Below are positions 5,306-5,409 of a DNA stretch of 5,409 nucleotides, in pieces. Position numbers and translations under genes: made by a program. Each line of letters begins with the position of its first letter. The first letter of the stretch is position 1. A model generated the notes under the pieces. The model saw only the letters and a program-made list of their open reading frames with translations, was not told the origin of the DNA and ran no database searches. Source of the DNA: an uncultured Gemmatimonadota bacterium (GTDB lineage: Bacteria; Gemmatimonadota; Gemmatimonadetes; Gemmatimonadales; Gemmatimonadaceae); NCBI GenBank assembly GCA_946479995.1, contig CAMLIU010000148.1, positions 1 to 5,409 of the forward strand, given 5' to 3'.

Positions 5306-5409
5306 CTAGGCGGCGACGCCGTCCACCGCGAGCTCGTCCTTTCGCTTCGCCGCAGAGCCGTAGTTGCGCGCGTACTCGATCTTGGCGAGTCCGAGGAGCT
5401 TGAGGGCGC
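5306..5409 (-). CDS. C-terminal fragment of an unidentified protein
   Basis: The last 33 residues of a - strand gene enter from the right edge and end at a TAG (5306-5308). The fragment begins ALKLLGLAKIEYARNYGSAA and finishes with a charged, then Ala/Val-rich tail. The start of the fragment looks like an amphipathic helix. The codon pattern, with G or C at nearly every third position, supports a real coding frame. I do not recognise the family from this tail. A strong hairpin downstream (5238-5268) suggests that its transcript ends before the yggX-like gene. Confidence 0.6.
   Translation of the reverse strand, partial: ALKLLGLAKIEYARNYGSAAKRKDELAVDGVAA

Overview
The window is GC-rich, with protein-coding DNA on both strands and very little spacing. 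Nothing in it fixes the taxon. A Gemmatimonadota-like soil bacterium is my guess, based on GC content, a stand-alone LigD-type polymerase gene, a lipoprotein GH3 enzyme and a double-CxxC YggX. Treat that as inference.

Layout. Positions 1-1591 (+ strand) hold a tightly overlapping set. First is the last 39 codons of an ATP-dependent DNA ligase of the LigD type. Next is a complete LigD-type polymerase/primase of non-homologous end joining, with a basic tail at each end. Last is a 113-residue protein of unknown function whose start lies inside the polymerase gene. A convergent small gene of unknown function follows on the - strand (1616-1948, possibly to 1978). About 167 bases without a recognisable gene (1949-2115) separate it from a - strand NrtR-like regulator (2116-2817). 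In this regulator the Nudix box has lost its catalytic glutamates. It has its own sigma70-like promoter placed so close to the ATG that the mRNA should be nearly leaderless. Upstream of it on the same strand are a secreted GH3 lipoprotein of the NagZ type (2906-4822) and a YggX-family Fe(II)-trafficking protein (4816-5097). The stop and start of these two overlap by 7 bases. The right end holds a roughly 208-base intergenic stretch with degenerate TCGGTT repeats and a perfect 11-bp inverted repeat, then the C-terminus of an unidentified - strand gene running off the window.

How they work together. Ligase plus polymerase form a two-gene version of LigD for double-strand break repair; Ku is not in the window. 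YggX and GH3 appear translationally coupled, pairing iron or oxidative protection with cell-wall amino-sugar hydrolysis. The regulator lies downstream of GH3 but is separated from it by a hairpin and its own promoter, so its targets cannot be read from position alone.

I see no mobile element, CRISPR array, tRNA or rRNA, and no clear undescribed multi-gene system. The most unusual points are the inactive Nudix sensor with its compact promoter, the Asp-to-Asn change in the GH3 catalytic motif, the double-CxxC YggX, and the unknown protein embedded in the end-joining operon.
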